Assembly: GCA_959604115.1 (NCBI GenBank)
Contig: CAUHBW010000055.1
Span: 1-13,747 of the forward strand
DNA length: 13,747 nt
Reading direction: 5' to 3'
Origin: an uncultured Bilophila sp.
GTDB taxonomy: Bacteria > Desulfobacterota > Desulfovibrionia > Desulfovibrionales > Desulfovibrionaceae
Shown here piece by piece: positions 13,436 through 13,747 of the stretch. The notes beneath the pieces are model-generated. The model ran no database searches. It saw only the letters and a list, made by a program, of their open reading frames with translations, and was not told the DNA's origin. The position numbers were made by a program, and so were the translations under genes. Position 1 is the first letter of the stretch, and every line of letters begins with the position of its first letter.

Positions 13436-13747
13436 TTAAAACAACCGCGAAGCGTCGAGGATTTCACGCCCCCGCGCCACGGCCCTGAGGTTCACGTCGA
13501 CCAGCTTGGCGGGAAGGAACTTGCGGATGCCGTCCTCAAGCGCTTCGACCCCGAAAGGCAGCAGGCCGGAAGCGCACAGCGCGCCGAGCAGGATGTTGTT
13601 GCCGCTCTGCGCCGTGCCGAGCTCAATGCCCATGCTGCGGCAGGGGAAGAACCACGCGGCGGACGCGCAATCGCGCACGGCCTGTTCCACGGCGTCCAGC
13701 CCCGGAGCCGTTTCGCGGCCCGCGGACACCGCCAGAGGCGGGATGAC
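13436..13747 (-). CDS. iorB: indolepyruvate:ferredoxin oxidoreductase beta subunit, C-terminal part (partial at the window edge)
   Basis: The frame is open to the right edge, giving 103 C-terminal residues. IorB is the roughly 190-residue gamma-domain subunit of the 2-oxoacid:ferredoxin oxidoreductase family. With IorA it oxidatively decarboxylates aryl pyruvates from aromatic amino acids to aryl-acetyl-CoA and reduces ferredoxin in the cytoplasm. The evidence is the family-typical end: GTAQSGNNILLGALCASG followed by LLPFGVEALEDGIRK and a final AKLVDVNLRAVARG stretch before the C-terminal tail. GTG at 13729 can be read as a start but would remove half of the domain, so the gene most likely continues beyond the window, probably preceded by iorA. 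A strong terminator follows. The closely related gamma subunits of other 2-oxoacid oxidoreductases are the main alternative. Confidence 0.75.
   Translation of the reverse strand, partial: VIPPLAVSAGRETAPGLDAVEQAVRDCASAAWFFPCRSMGIELGTAQSGNNILLGALCASGLLPFGVEALEDGIRKFLPAKLVDVNLRAVARGREILDASRLF

Noticed and set aside
11436..13439. 667-codon plus-strand open frame opposite the NifA-like gene
   Set aside because: It is basic, low in hydrophobic residues and has no domain; it mirrors the real minus-strand gene and runs into the iorB terminator region.
13436..13729. A complete 97-codon gene starting at GTG 13729
   Set aside because: The frame stays open to the window edge and the protein matches only the C-terminal half of the IorB family, so it is treated as partial.

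Overview
The window is a GC-rich (roughly 60% or more) bacterial chromosome segment. Its gene content points to a sulfidogenic deltaproteobacterium of the Desulfovibrionaceae (Desulfovibrio/Bilophila type): an indolepyruvate:ferredoxin oxidoreductase subunit, a NifA-like GAF-AAA-Fis regulator, a MucR/Ros zinc-finger regulator, a single long bifunctional Rel enzyme, a SWIM-SNF2 helicase, and GC-rich palindromic repeats at gene ends. This placement comes from protein character and repeat style, not from a database match.

Layout, left to right. Positions 1-380 hold no supportable gene, but contain the first copy of a dispersed palindromic repeat. A Wzx/MATE-type polysaccharide flippase (381-1970, +) ends at an intrinsic terminator and a second repeat copy. 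A three-gene minus-strand cluster follows, transcribed leftward: peptide/oligopeptide-binding protein (6693-5020), bifunctional (p)ppGpp synthetase/hydrolase Rel (4957-2741) and a DUF456 membrane protein (2737-2201). The ribosome-binding site of the DUF456 gene lies inside the last codons of rel. A divergent intergenic region separates this cluster from a large SWIM-zinc-finger SNF2 helicase (6998-10219, +). The helicase converges on a MucR/Ros regulator (10984-10580, -); between them are a bidirectional terminator and two further repeat copies in opposite orientation. A gap of about 600 bp without a convincing gene follows. Next is a NifA-like regulator (13178-11586, -), then a non-coding interval of about 250 bp rich in hairpins, then the 3' half of an iorB-type gene (13747-13436, -) with its own terminator.

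How the genes may work together: the SBP-rel-DUF456 cluster joins peptide capture with stringent-response alarmone metabolism, but co-transcription is inferred from spacing only. The iorB gene and the NifA-like regulator lie in tandem on one strand, separated by a clear terminator, so the regulator probably has its own promoter.

The most notable observations are: (1) the NifA-like regulator keeps Walker A, the GAF domain and the Fis helix-turn-helix, but has lost or altered nearly every residue needed for sigma-54 remodelling (GAFTGA to GAFPGA, Walker B DE to ED, sensor I Asn to Ser, first Arg-finger position to Leu, sensor II Arg to Glu); (2) a repeat family of four copies, each with a long stem, at gene boundaries, including a perfect 54-nt palindrome without a loop; (3) a 198-bp hairpin-rich segment bounded by identical 12-nt direct repeats just upstream of the regulator. 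I saw no CRISPR array, tRNA, rRNA, IS element or prophage.
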